From Erwinia sp. SLM-02 (GTDB taxonomy: Bacteria > Pseudomonadota > Gammaproteobacteria > Enterobacterales > Enterobacteriaceae): a DNA stretch of 64,000 nucleotides. The translations under genes were made by a program, and so were the position numbers. The notes beneath the pieces are model-generated. The model saw nothing but the letters and a program-made list of their open reading frames with translations, had not been told where the DNA came from and made no database searches. Of the stretch, positions 1-7,947 are shown piece by piece (position 1 is the stretch's first letter; each line of letters starts with the position of its first letter). Location: NCBI RefSeq assembly GCF_037450285.1, contig NZ_JAQISN010000002.1:1-64000 (forward strand). The letters are read 5' to 3'.

Positions 1-30
1 AATCTGAGCCATGATCAAACTCTTCAATTA
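1..30 (-). rRNA. rrs: 16S rRNA gene, 5' end only
   Basis: The reverse complement of these bases is the conserved 5' end of bacterial 16S rRNA (AAUUGAAGAGUUUGAUCAUGG and onwards). The gene runs off the left edge. Aligned to E. coli, nucleotide 1 falls at position 30. The neighbouring clpB is also next to an rRNA operon (rrnG) in E. coli. Confidence 0.95.
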
Positions 31-183
31 AAAGCTTGATTTGCTGAAACAAGTTCAGCGATGCTCATCTGTAAAACGTCATAATGAATTTCATTATGTG
101 TTCACTCGTGAGACTTGATATTTTTTACGTCCGGAGACGTTGATATCAATCCTGCGAGTGCCCACACAGATTGTCTGATAAAT

Positions 184-195
184 TGTTAAAGAGCA
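184..195 (-). promoter_or_regulatory. rRNA leader boxA (NusB/S10 antitermination site)
   Basis: On the minus strand this reads TGCTCTTTAACA, the boxA core of enterobacterial rRNA leaders, followed by AATTTATCAGACAATCTGTG, the usual rrn leader sequence. It lies between P2 and the 16S start. Known role: recruits NusB-S10 for rRNA antitermination. Confidence 0.9.
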
Positions 196-234
196 GTGCA
201 GTCAGTGCCGAGGCTTCCTGCTGCGAGGTGGCGT

Positions 235-262
235 ATATTACGCTTTCCTCCTTCGGAGTCAA
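235..262 (-). promoter_or_regulatory. rrn P2 promoter
   Basis: Minus-strand -35 TTGACT (257-262) and -10 TAATAT (235-240) are separated by 16 bp. This is the arrangement of E. coli rrn P2, about 50 bp upstream of boxA. Confidence 0.88.
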
Positions 263-357
263 CTTCTTTTTGAGAAGTTTTTTCCGGCGGTTCAGACAAC
301 TTCCTGAACCTCTAACACGCTGGCCTGTAAGCCGTTGTTCCGTGTCAGTGGAGGCGC

Positions 358-425
358 AGTATAGGGATTTTCTGGCGGCTGACAAGGGCTAATTTCAAAA
401 AAACATTCACATGCTTAGTTTTCAA
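358..425 (-). promoter_or_regulatory. rrn P1 promoter with AT-rich UP region
   Basis: Minus-strand -35 TTGTCA (380-385) and -10 TATACT (358-363) have a 16-bp spacer and a GC-rich discriminator (GCGCC), as in growth-rate- and ppGpp-controlled rrn P1 promoters. Positions 389-425 are rich in A and T and occupy the UP-element position. P1 is about 120 bp upstream of P2, as in E. coli. Confidence 0.88.
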
Positions 426-466
426 GCAAACCTGCAGTAAAAGCCTCTTTTTTGCCGATTTAGTAA

Positions 467-495
467 ACAAAAATGGGCCCGAAGGCCCATTTTAA
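467..495 (-). terminator. Intrinsic terminator after clpB
   Basis: Stem ATGGGCC / GGCCCAT with a 4-base loop is followed on the minus strand by TTTTTG. It lies 54 bp beyond the clpB stop and separates clpB from the rRNA promoters. Confidence 0.85.
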
Positions 496-548
496 TTATG
501 ACAATGTCAGAAAGCCCTGTCATGGCAGCCTGCCCGACGAATCGCACT

Positions 549-3122
549 TTACTGATGCGCGACGATGACACCATCCTGCAGATCCATTTCTATCACTTTA
601 CCCGGAACCAAAGCCCCGGAAAGAATCTGCTGTGCCAGCGGGTTCTCAATCTGCTGTTGGATAGCGCGTTTCAACGGCCGTGCACCGTAGACCGGGTCAT
701 AACCGTTCTCACCCAGCTGCTGCAGAGCGGCATCGGAAATATGCAGCTCATAGCCACGCTCTTCCAGACGCTGATACAAACGCTGCAGCTGGATACGGGC
801 AATAGAAGCAATGTGCTGCTCGCCCAGCGGGTGGAAGACCACCAGTTCGTCAATACGGTTAATGAACTCCGGACGGAAGCTGTGGCTGACAACCGACAAC
901 ACCAGCTCTTTCATTTCCCCATAGCTCAGCGCACCGAAGCGCTCCTGAATCAGATCGGAACCGAGGTTCGACGTCATGATTACCACGGTGTTGCGGAAAT
1001 CAACCGTCCTGCCCTGTCCGTCGGTCAGGCGGCCATCGTCCAGCACCTGAAGCAGAATGTTGAAAACATCCGGGTGCGCTTTCTCCACTTCATCCAGCAG
1101 GATCACGGAGTAAGGACGACGGCGCACAGCTTCGGTCAGGTAGCCGCCCTCTTCATAACCGACATATCCCGGAGGCGCACCGACCAGACGCGACACGGAG
1201 TGTTTCTCCATGAACTCGGACATATCAATGCGCACCATGGCATCGTCGCTGTCGAACATAAAGTTAGCCAGCGCTTTACACAGTTCGGTTTTACCCACCC
1301 CGGTTGGGCCGAGGAACAGGAACGAGCCGATTGGCCGGTTCGGATCGGCCAGACCCGCACGACTACGACGAATGGCGTTTGATACGGCTTCCACCGCCTC
1401 ATTCTGCCCAATCACCCGCGTATGCAGTTCCTGCTCCATGCGCAGCAGCTTGTCACGCTCACCTTCCATCATGCGGGCCACAGGAATACCGGTCCAGCGC
1501 GCCAGCACGTCGGCGATTTCCACATCGGTAACGCGGTTACGCAGCAGGCGCATGGTTTTACCTTCTGCCTGGGTCGCCGCCGCCAGCTGTTTCTCCAGTT
1601 CCGGAATTTTGCCGTACTGCAACTCAGACATCTGTCCCAGGTCACCCAGTCGGCGCGCCTGTTCCATATTCAGCCTTGCCTGCTCCAGCTCGGCTTTAAT
1701 ATGCTGAGTACCAGACAGAGAGGCTTTCTCGGCTTTCCACTCTTCTTCCAGCTCTGAGTAATCACGCTCTTTCTGCGAAAGCTCGCTTTCCAGCATCTCC
1801 AGGCGCTTGATGCTGGCATCGTCCGATTCTTTCTTCAGCGCCTGCTGTTCCAGCTTCAGCTGAATGATACGGCGCTCCAGGCGATCGAGCGCTTCCGGCT
1901 TGGAGTCGATCTGCATGCGAATGCTGGATGCCGCTTCATCGATCAGGTCGATAGCTTTGTCCGGCAGCTGGCGGTCGGCAATATAGCGATGAGACAGCGT
2001 CGCCGCCGCGACGATAGCCGGGTCGGTAATCTGTACATGGTGATGCAGCTCATAGCGCTCTTTCAGACCGCGCAAGATGGCAATGGTATCCTCCACGCTT
2101 GGCTCGGCCACAAACACCTTCTGGAAACGACGTTCCAGCGCCGCATCTTTCTCAATGTACTGGCGATATTCGTCCAGCGTTGTCGCGCCAACGCAGTGCA
2201 GCTCGCCGCGCGCCAGCGCAGGCTTCAGCATATTACCGGCATCCATCGCGCCGTCGGCCTTACCGGCACCCACCATGGTGTGCAGTTCGTCGATAAACAG
2301 AATGACGTTGCCTTCCTGTTTCGACAAATCGTTCAGCACGCCTTTCAGACGTTCTTCAAATTCACCGCGGTATTTAGCCCCGGCCACCAGCGCCCCCATA
2401 TCCAGCGCCAGCACGCGGCGGCCTTTCAGCCCTTCCGGTACTTCACCGTTAATGATGCGCTGCGCCAGTCCTTCAACGATGGCGGTTTTACCCACGCCGG
2501 GTTCACCAATCAGCACCGGGTTGTTTTTGGTACGACGCTGCAGTACCTGGATGGTACGGCGAATTTCTTCATCACGGCCGATGACCGGGTCAAGTTTGCC
2601 CTTCTCCGCCCGCTCGGTCAGATCGATGGTGTATTTGCTTAATGCCTGGCGTTGATCTTCCGCCCCTTGATCGTTCACGTTCTCCCCTCCTCGCATCTGG
2701 TCAATCGCTTTCGTCAGCTTGTCGCTGGTCACACCGGCCGATTTGAGTAAATCAGCCAGAGAACCGCGGGAGTCGAGTGCTGCCAGAACAAATAATTCCG
2801 ATGAAATAAAGTTGTCGGCGCGCTTTTGCGCCAGTTTGTCGCACAGATTCAACACGCGGACCAGGTCGGCTGAAGGCTGGACATCGCCATCGGTGCCTTC
2901 GACCTGCGGTAAACGGCTGAGTGACTGTTCAATACCGCTGCGTAAGGAAGCGACATCAACGCCAGCGGCGGTCAGTAAAGGACGAACGGATCCGCCTTCC
3001 TGATTGAGCAAGGCGCTCATCAGATGCAGAGGTTCGATAAATTGGTTATCTCGGCCGAGGGCCAGGGATTGGGCATCAGCCAGAGCCAGCTGAAATTTGT
3101 TAGTAAGACGATCCAGACGCAT
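549..3122 (-). CDS. clpB: ClpB, Hsp104-type protein disaggregase
   Basis: Cytoplasmic AAA+ hexamer that, with DnaK, extracts polypeptides from heat-induced aggregates. The 857-residue product matches the E. coli length. Order: N-terminal Clp repeat domain, first AAA+ domain with Walker A GEPGVGKT near residue 206, coiled-coil middle domain (about 410-530), second AAA+ domain with GPTGVGKT near 605, and C-terminal D2-small domain. The internal ATG at 3122 was chosen: it gives the family N-terminus MRLDRLTNKF and sits behind a GGGGGAAA ribosome-binding site, while an in-frame upstream start would add only four residues. A sigma-32 promoter precedes it. Confidence 0.98.
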   Translation of the reverse strand: MRLDRLTNKFQLALADAQSLALGRDNQFIEPLHLMSALLNQEGGSVRPLLTAAGVDVASLRSGIEQSLSRLPQVEGTDGDVQPSADLVRVLNLCDKLAQKRADNFISSELFVLAALDSRGSLADLLKSAGVTSDKLTKAIDQMRGGENVNDQGAEDQRQALSKYTIDLTERAEKGKLDPVIGRDEEIRRTIQVLQRRTKNNPVLIGEPGVGKTAIVEGLAQRIINGEVPEGLKGRRVLALDMGALVAGAKYRGEFEERLKGVLNDLSKQEGNVILFIDELHTMVGAGKADGAMDAGNMLKPALARGELHCVGATTLDEYRQYIEKDAALERRFQKVFVAEPSVEDTIAILRGLKERYELHHHVQITDPAIVAAATLSHRYIADRQLPDKAIDLIDEAASSIRMQIDSKPEALDRLERRIIQLKLEQQALKKESDDASIKRLEMLESELSQKERDYSELEEEWKAEKASLSGTQHIKAELEQARLNMEQARRLGDLGQMSELQYGKIPELEKQLAAATQAEGKTMRLLRNRVTDVEIADVLARWTGIPVARMMEGERDKLLRMEQELHTRVIGQNEAVEAVSNAIRRSRAGLADPNRPIGSFLFLGPTGVGKTELCKALANFMFDSDDAMVRIDMSEFMEKHSVSRLVGAPPGYVGYEEGGYLTEAVRRRPYSVILLDEVEKAHPDVFNILLQVLDDGRLTDGQGRTVDFRNTVVIMTSNLGSDLIQERFGALSYGEMKELVLSVVSHSFRPEFINRIDELVVFHPLGEQHIASIARIQLQRLYQRLEERGYELHISDAALQQLGENGYDPVYGARPLKRAIQQQIENPLAQQILSGALVPGKVIEMDLQDGVIVAHQ

Positions 3123-3159
3123 AATTTCCCCCATTCAGGTCAAATTGCTACTGGAGATT

Positions 3160-3188
3160 AAATGAGGTCATCCCTCAAATTTTTCAAG
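3160..3188 (-). promoter_or_regulatory. sigma-32 (heat-shock) promoter of clpB
   Basis: Minus strand: -35 CTTGAAA (3182-3188), 14-bp spacer, -10 CCTCATTT (3160-3167). This fits the RpoH consensus CTTGAAA-N11-16-CCCCATNT and resembles the clpB promoter of E. coli. It lies about 40 bp upstream of the clpB start. Confidence 0.85.
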
Positions 3189-3248
3189 GTAATGACCTGA
3201 ACATTTCGGAGAAAAAAACATCAATCCGGACCGTCTTATGGCGCTAGG

Positions 3249-3977
3249 TTATATCAGCCAGATGAAACTTGCCATACGCCCGGTGATTCCATCCCGTCGG
3301 AAGGAGAAAAATTGTTCTTCCCGCGTATACGTGCAATCACCGCCACCCCTGATATTCCGCACTCCGGCAGCGTTTAAACGCTGGGTAGCCAGCATCCAGA
3401 GATCGGCATAAAACTTTTCACCGGCAGCACGAAAAGCGGAGCCGGCAGCAGGATCGACGGCACAAAACGCCTCTCGCACTTCTGGCCCTACTTCAAATGC
3501 CTGTGGACCGATAGCCGGCCCGAGCCAGGCGGTAATCTCTCCGGCCGGCGCTGAAAACGTCTCCAGCGTCGCTTCGAGTACCCCGGAACACAAGCCCCGC
3601 CAGCCTGCGTGAGCAGCCGCAACTTCCTGACCATCCGCCGAGCAAAAAAGCACCGGCAGACAGTCCGCAGTCATCACAGCACACACCACCCCACGCTCCC
3701 GCGTATAGACGGCATCCGCCCGCACTGAGGCCGGGGGTTGCCCATCCAGCCGCAGCACATCCGTGCCGTGTACCTGTTCCAGCCAGACCGGCATTGAAGG
3801 CAGATTCAGCGCCTCCACCAGACGCTGCCGGTTCGCCTGCACGTGCTGCGGAGCGTCGCCCACGTGCGCGCCCAGGTTCAGACTGCTCCAGGGGGCATGG
3901 CTGACGCCACCGCTGCGCGTGCTGCTGCACGCACGTACGCCGTCGGGAAGTGACCAGTCAGGGATAACGGGCTTCAT
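3249..3977 (-). CDS. pgeF: PgeF/YfiH, multicopper-like laccase-domain purine nucleoside/peptidoglycan editing factor
   Basis: A 242-residue Cu-oxidase_4 (DUF152/YfiH) family protein. In E. coli it is reported to prevent misincorporation of L-Ser in muropeptides; relatives act as purine nucleoside enzymes. The metal-site residues are visible: His70 (LEQVHG), Cys106 (TADCLPV) and His123 (AAHAGWRG). The ATG overlaps the rluD stop by one base (TAATG), so the two are probably translationally coupled. The E. coli pair rluD-pgeF is the same. The C-terminus GRMASFIWLI matches the family. Confidence 0.93.
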   Translation of the reverse strand: MKPVIPDWSLPDGVRACSSTRSGGVSHAPWSSLNLGAHVGDAPQHVQANRQRLVEALNLPSMPVWLEQVHGTDVLRLDGQPPASVRADAVYTRERGVVCAVMTADCLPVLFCSADGQEVAAAHAGWRGLCSGVLEATLETFSAPAGEITAWLGPAIGPQAFEVGPEVREAFCAVDPAAGSAFRAAGEKFYADLWMLATQRLNAAGVRNIRGGGDCTYTREEQFFSFRRDGITGRMASFIWLI

Positions 3978-4954
3978 TACCAGTCCATCTGATCTTTAAA
4001 TTCTTCGGTATCCGCTTTAAGGGCGTTGATCAGATCGACCATATCCTGCGGCAGCGGCGCATGCCATTCCATCTCTATACCGGTAATCGGATGATAGAGA
4101 CGCAGCATCGTTGCGTGCAGTGCCTGACGATCGAAACCGCGCAGCGTGGCGATGAAGGCCTCAGAAGCCCCTTTAGGCGGGCGCGGACGGCCACCGTACA
4201 GAGGATCGCCCACCAGCGGGTGCGTAATATGGGACATATGCACACGGATCTGGTGAGTACGTCCGGTTTCCAGGCGCAGGCGAAGGCGCGTATGGGCGCG
4301 GAAGTGCTCCATAATGCGGTAATGGGTGGTTGCCGGTTTCCCCATCGGGTGCACGGCCATGTGCGTACGTTTAGTCGAGTGGCGACTGATCGGCTCGTCT
4401 ACGGTTCCGCCCGCCGTCATACGACCTATCGCGACGGCTTCATACTCGCGGGTGATTTCGCGACGCTGAAGCGAATCAACCAGGTGCGTCTGCGCCGGAA
4501 CGGTTTTCGCCACGACCATCAGGCCGGTAGTGTCTTTATCCAGACGATGAACGATGCCCGCACGCGGTACATCAGCGATCGCCGGGAAGTGATGCAGCAG
4601 TGCATTCAGCACGGTGCCATCGGGGTTGCCTGCGCCAGGATGGACGACAAGATGGCGCGGTTTATTAATGACCAGAATATCGTCATCTTCATAGACAATA
4701 CTTAACGGGATGTCCTGCGCTTCCCACCTTGCCTCTTCTTCGATTTCCGCATCGATGATAATTTGCTCACTTCCGAGCACTTTTTCCTTAGGTTTGTCGA
4801 TAATTTCGCCGTTTACGGTTACACGACGGTCAAGAATCCATTCTTTTATGCGAGAACGTGAATAATCAGGGAACAATTCGGCCAAAGCCTGATCTAAGCG
4901 TTGTCCGAGTTGCGATTCGGATACCGTTGCGTTGAGTTTTACTTGTTGTGCCAT
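3977..4954 (-). CDS. rluD: RluD, 23S rRNA pseudouridine(1911/1915/1917) synthase
   Basis: Isomerises three uridines in helix 69 of 23S rRNA, needed for normal 50S assembly. The 325-residue product has an N-terminal S4 RNA-binding domain (about 18-75) and a RluA-type catalytic domain with HRLDKDTTG at 136-144, Asp139 being the catalytic aspartate. Further family motifs are ETGRTHQIRVH and HPLVGDPLYGG. It is first in an operon with pgeF and divergent from bamD. Confidence 0.97.
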   Translation of the reverse strand: MAQQVKLNATVSESQLGQRLDQALAELFPDYSRSRIKEWILDRRVTVNGEIIDKPKEKVLGSEQIIIDAEIEEEARWEAQDIPLSIVYEDDDILVINKPRHLVVHPGAGNPDGTVLNALLHHFPAIADVPRAGIVHRLDKDTTGLMVVAKTVPAQTHLVDSLQRREITREYEAVAIGRMTAGGTVDEPISRHSTKRTHMAVHPMGKPATTHYRIMEHFRAHTRLRLRLETGRTHQIRVHMSHITHPLVGDPLYGGRPRPPKGASEAFIATLRGFDRQALHATMLRLYHPITGIEMEWHAPLPQDMVDLINALKADTEEFKDQMDW

Positions 4955-5084
4955 ACACAGCTTCTTCGTTAACGTTGGGTTTTCACGGCGATGCCGTTTA
5001 ATATAATGTGCTATTGTACCTGGTCACTATCGGGAGCTATACGGACAGCTTCCTGAATAACACTCTGAGGATAATCAAATCGTC

Positions 5085-5816
5085 ATGACGCGTATGAAAT
5101 ATCTGGTGGCTGCAGCCACGTTGAGCCTGGCATTAGCTGGATGTTCCGGCTCCAAGGATGTGGTGCCTGACAGCCCGCCTTCCGAGATCTATGCCACTGC
5201 CCAGCAAAAACTGCAGGACGGTAACTTTAAAGGAGCAATAACGCAACTGGAAGCGCTAGATAACCGCTATCCATTCGGCCCTTACTCCCAGCAAGTTCAG
5301 CTAGACCTGATCTACGCATACTATAAGAATGCCGATTTGCCGCTGGCCCAGGCTGCCATCGACCGCTTTATGCGCCTCAACCCCACCCATCCAAACATTG
5401 ACTACGTCATTTACATGCGTGGCCTGACGGATATGGCGTTAGATGATAGTGCGCTGCAGGGATTCTTTGGTATTGACCGTTCTGACCGCGATCCAACCCA
5501 TGCGCGTGATGCTTTCAAGGACTTCTCGCAGTTACTGCGCGGTTACCCGAACAGTCAGTATGCGACAGATGCACGTAAGCGCCTGGTGTTCCTGAAAGAT
5601 CGTCTGGCGAAATACGAATTATCCGTGGCTGAATTCTACACTAAACGCGGTGCTTATGTCGCTGTGGTTAACCGTGTAGAGCAAATGCTTAAAGATTATC
5701 CGGATACGCAGGCTACGCGCACGGCATTACCGCTGATGGAAAGTGCTTATCGCCAGCTACAGCTGAACGCTGAAGCTGAGCGTGTGGCTAAAATCATCGC
5801 GGCTAATCAGGCCTGA
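5085..5816 (+). CDS. bamD: BamD, outer-membrane assembly lipoprotein
   Basis: Essential TPR lipoprotein of the Bam complex that folds beta-barrel proteins into the outer membrane. The N-terminus has a signal peptide ending in lipobox LALAGC, so Cys20 becomes the lipidated first residue. The 243-residue length and the TPR sequence (IYATAQQKLQDGNFKGAI, LDNRYPFGPYSQQVQLDL) match E. coli BamD (formerly YfiO). GAGG lies 5' of the ATG with long spacing; an in-frame ATG three codons on is an alternative start. It is monocistronic, ending at a strong terminator. Confidence 0.97.
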   Translation: MTRMKYLVAAATLSLALAGCSGSKDVVPDSPPSEIYATAQQKLQDGNFKGAITQLEALDNRYPFGPYSQQVQLDLIYAYYKNADLPLAQAAIDRFMRLNPTHPNIDYVIYMRGLTDMALDDSALQGFFGIDRSDRDPTHARDAFKDFSQLLRGYPNSQYATDARKRLVFLKDRLAKYELSVAEFYTKRGAYVAVVNRVEQMLKDYPDTQATRTALPLMESAYRQLQLNAEAERVAKIIAANQA

Positions 5817-5826
5817 TTCCTGGCCA

Positions 5827-5858
5827 CAAAAAAAGGCAGCGTCTGGCTGCCTTTTTTT
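5827..5858 (+). terminator. Intrinsic terminator after bamD
   Basis: Stem AGGCAGC / GGCTGCCT flanked by A7 and T7, so it could also stop transcription from the other strand. Confidence 0.9.
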
Positions 5859-6004
5859 ATGTCTGAAAACGGCCATTCCGGCACATTCCCGATCGAGTTA
5901 TCCCATCAACAATGCCATTGAAAATGCGTGTCGGCAAGGGTCCAGGCCGCTTTTATCAGCCCGTTTCACACTTTTATCCTTCTTGACAAAAAGTGACAAT
6001 AAAA

Positions 6005-6046
6005 TGTGATCTAAATCACACATTTTACCGTTTTAGGCGCTATGCT
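6005..6046 (+). promoter_or_regulatory. CRP site and -10 element of the raiA promoter
   Basis: TGTGATCTAAATCACA (6005-6020) is a perfect TGTGA-N6-TCACA palindrome. A -10-like TATGCT sits at 6041-6046. With a start site near 6053, the CRP site is centred near -40.5, the class II activator position, and no good -35 is seen, which suits CRP dependence. The start site is inferred. Confidence 0.75.
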
Positions 6047-6084
6047 GGACTTACCAAGACGGAAATGACAGAGAGGTAAGCACT

Positions 6085-6417
6085 ATGGTTCTGAACATTA
6101 CCAGCAAACAAATGGAAATTACTCCGGCTATCCGCCAGCATGTCGAAGACCGTCTCTCTAAGCTCGAAAAATGGCAAACCCATCTGATTAATCCGCACAT
6201 TGTTCTTTCGAAGGAGCCGAAAGAGTTCGTTGCCGATGCCAATATCAACACGCCTAACGGCCCGCTGGTTGCCACCGCAAAACATGAAGATATGTACACG
6301 GCAATCAACGAGTTGATTAATAAACTCGAGCGCCAGCTGAATAAAGTTCAGCATAAAGGTGAAGCGCGCCGCGCCGCCGCCAGCGTCAAAGATCTTAGCC
6401 CGATCGACGAAGAATAA
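6085..6417 (+). CDS. raiA: RaiA (YfiA), ribosome-associated inhibitor / hibernation factor
   Basis: Binds the 30S A and P sites in stationary phase and cold, blocking initiation and keeping ribosomes as 70S monomers. The 110-residue product has the whole HPF/RaiA fold and begins MVLNITSKQMEITPAIRQH, close to E. coli. The acidic tail is shorter (SPIDEE), still lacking the long HPF C-terminal domain. Start is behind AGAGAGG. A perfect CRP operator upstream suggests catabolite control. Confidence 0.96.
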   Translation: MVLNITSKQMEITPAIRQHVEDRLSKLEKWQTHLINPHIVLSKEPKEFVADANINTPNGPLVATAKHEDMYTAINELINKLERQLNKVQHKGEARRAAASVKDLSPIDEE

Positions 6418-6432
6418 CCCCCTCATCTCGGA

Positions 6433-6459
6433 TAACGCGCCTGCGGGCGCGTTTTTTAT
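6433..6459 (+). terminator. Intrinsic terminator after raiA
   Basis: Stem AACGCGCC / GGGCGCGTT with loop TGC, followed by TTTTTT. The last bases overlap the pheA -35 element. Confidence 0.9.
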
Positions 6460-6488
6460 TGACAGAGTGAAATTACAGCGGTTACTTT
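6459..6488 (+). promoter_or_regulatory. pheLA promoter
   Basis: TTGACA at 6459-6464, then a 17-18 bp spacer to TTACTT/TACTTT at 6482-6488. The position, about 40 bp before the leader peptide, agrees with the E. coli pheA promoter. No clear TyrR box is seen, as expected since pheA is controlled by attenuation. Confidence 0.7.
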
Positions 6489-6524
6489 AACCCTCAAGAC
6501 CGCTGCAATGAATTGAGCAAAAAA

Positions 6525-6572
6525 ATGAAATTTATCCCGTTTTTCTTCGCATTCTTTTTTACCTTCCCCTGA
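6525..6572 (+). CDS. pheL: PheL, phenylalanine operon leader peptide
   Basis: A 15-codon leader, [15 protein letters not shown], with eight Phe codons in 15 residues. E. coli PheL is [15 protein letters not shown] with seven; here the third residue is also Phe. Ribosome stalling at these codons when charged tRNA-Phe is scarce allows the antiterminator to form. It lies directly 5' of the attenuator. Confidence 0.95.
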   Translation: [15 protein letters not shown]

Positions 6573-6573
6573 C

Positions 6574-6650
6574 TGGGAGGCAATTCGTCGTGTAAGAATG
6601 AATGCGAAGACGAACAATAAAGCCTCCCGAAAGTGGGAGGCTTTTTTTTT
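6574..6650 (+). promoter_or_regulatory. pheA transcription attenuator
   Basis: GGGAGG (about 6575-6580) near the leader stop can pair with the downstream CCTCCC to form the antiterminator alternative. The terminator stem AAGCCTCCC / GGGAGGCTT (6620-6642) is followed by a T9 run. The layout matches the E. coli pheA attenuator. Confidence 0.92.
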
Positions 6651-6673
6651 AGCGACATCTGACAGGTAGCGAT

Positions 6674-7834
6674 ATGAACTCCGAGAATCCTTTGCTGGCC
6701 CTGCGTGGAAAAATCAGCGCGCTGGATGAAGAACTACTGCAACTGCTGGCCCAGCGCCGCGCGCTGGCGATTGACGTTGCCACGGCTAAAATGGCGACGC
6801 ATCGCCCTGTGCGCGATATCGATCGTGAGCGCGATTTGCTTGAGCACCTGATTACGCTGGGTAAAACCCACAAACTGGACGCTCACTACATTACCCGCCT
6901 GTTCCAGCTGATCATTGAAGATTCGGTGCTGACCCAGCAGGCCCTGCTGCAAAAGCATCTGAACAACACTAACGCGCACTCTGCCCGTATTGCCTTCCTG
7001 GGTCCGAAAGGTTCCTACTCGCATCTGGCTTCACGCCACTATGCGGCGCGCCATTTTGATAATTTTATCGAAAGCGGCTGCCTGAAATTCCACGATATCT
7101 TCAATCAGGTTGAAACCGGCCAGGCGGATTACGCCGTGCTGCCGATTGAAAACACAACGTCCGGCTCCATCACCGATGTCTATGACCTGCTGCAGCAGAC
7201 CAGCCTGTCTATCGTCGGGGAAATCACCCTGCCCATCGACCACTGCGTGCTGGTTTCCGGCAGCACCGATCTCCAGCAGATTGAGACCGTCTACAGCCAT
7301 CCGCAGCCATTCCAGCAGTGCAGCCAGTTTATTCATCGCTATCCGCACTGGAAAATTGAGTACACCGAAAGCACTGCCGCCGCGATGGAAAAAGTTGCCG
7401 CTATGAATTCACCTAAGGTCGCAGCGCTGGGAAGTGAAGCCGGCGGCGACCTGTATGGCCTGCAGGTTCTGGAAAGGAATCTCGCCAACCAGCGACAGAA
7501 TATTACCCGCTTTATCGTGCTGGCCCGCAAGCCGGTGGATGTTTCGATGCAGGTCCCGGCGAAAACGACGCTGATTATGGCAACAGGGCAGCAGGCTGGT
7601 GCACTGGTTGAGGCATTACTGGTGCTGCGTCAGCATAACCTGACCATGAGCAAACTGGAGTCCCGCCCGATCAACGGTAACCCGTGGGAAGAGATGTTTT
7701 ACATCGATTTCCAGGGCAATCTGCGCTCAGAAGAGGTTCAGCAGGCGCTGCGCGAGCTGGCTCCGATCACCCGATCGCTGAAAGTGCTGGGCTGCTATCC
7801 CAGCGAAAACGTCGTAGCGGTAGAGCCTCTCTGA
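6674..7834 (+). CDS. pheA: PheA, bifunctional chorismate mutase P / prephenate dehydratase
   Basis: Converts chorismate to prephenate and then to phenylpyruvate, the branch to phenylalanine. The 386 residues equal the E. coli length. Order: AroQ chorismate mutase (about 1-90, with RRALAIDVATAKM and DIDRERDLL), prephenate dehydratase (about 105-285, with FLGPKGSYSHLA and the catalytic PIENTTSGS segment), and ACT regulatory domain (about 297-386) with the Phe-binding motifs GALV and ESRP, so feedback inhibition is expected. Expression is governed by the pheL attenuator. Convergent with tyrA-aroF in E. coli; here two extra genes lie between. Confidence 0.98.
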   Translation: MNSENPLLALRGKISALDEELLQLLAQRRALAIDVATAKMATHRPVRDIDRERDLLEHLITLGKTHKLDAHYITRLFQLIIEDSVLTQQALLQKHLNNTNAHSARIAFLGPKGSYSHLASRHYAARHFDNFIESGCLKFHDIFNQVETGQADYAVLPIENTTSGSITDVYDLLQQTSLSIVGEITLPIDHCVLVSGSTDLQQIETVYSHPQPFQQCSQFIHRYPHWKIEYTESTAAAMEKVAAMNSPKVAALGSEAGGDLYGLQVLERNLANQRQNITRFIVLARKPVDVSMQVPAKTTLIMATGQQAGALVEALLVLRQHNLTMSKLESRPINGNPWEEMFYIDFQGNLRSEEVQQALRELAPITRSLKVLGCYPSENVVAVEPL

Positions 7835-7842
7835 TTGTGACC

Positions 7843-7866
7843 GGTGGCCTGCCGGTGCGGGCCACC
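7843..7866 (+). terminator. Possible weak terminator hairpin after pheA
   Basis: GGTGGCC / GGCCACC with a 10-base loop just after the pheA stop; no T run follows, so function is uncertain. Confidence 0.35.
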
Positions 7867-7947
7867 TCCATTCAGCACAACAGAAGCATTCCCCCCTGAG
7901 CCCTGACGCTATATCATGGTGTATATAGCGATTTTCAGGAACTCAGT

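Noticed and set aside
498..1382. Long plus-strand reading frame opposite clpB
   Set aside because: It is the complement of a fully conserved clpB; no ribosome-binding site or family resemblance.
5782..6009. 75-codon frame after bamD
   Set aside because: Runs through the bamD terminator and the raiA control region with no ribosome-binding site; no family recognised.
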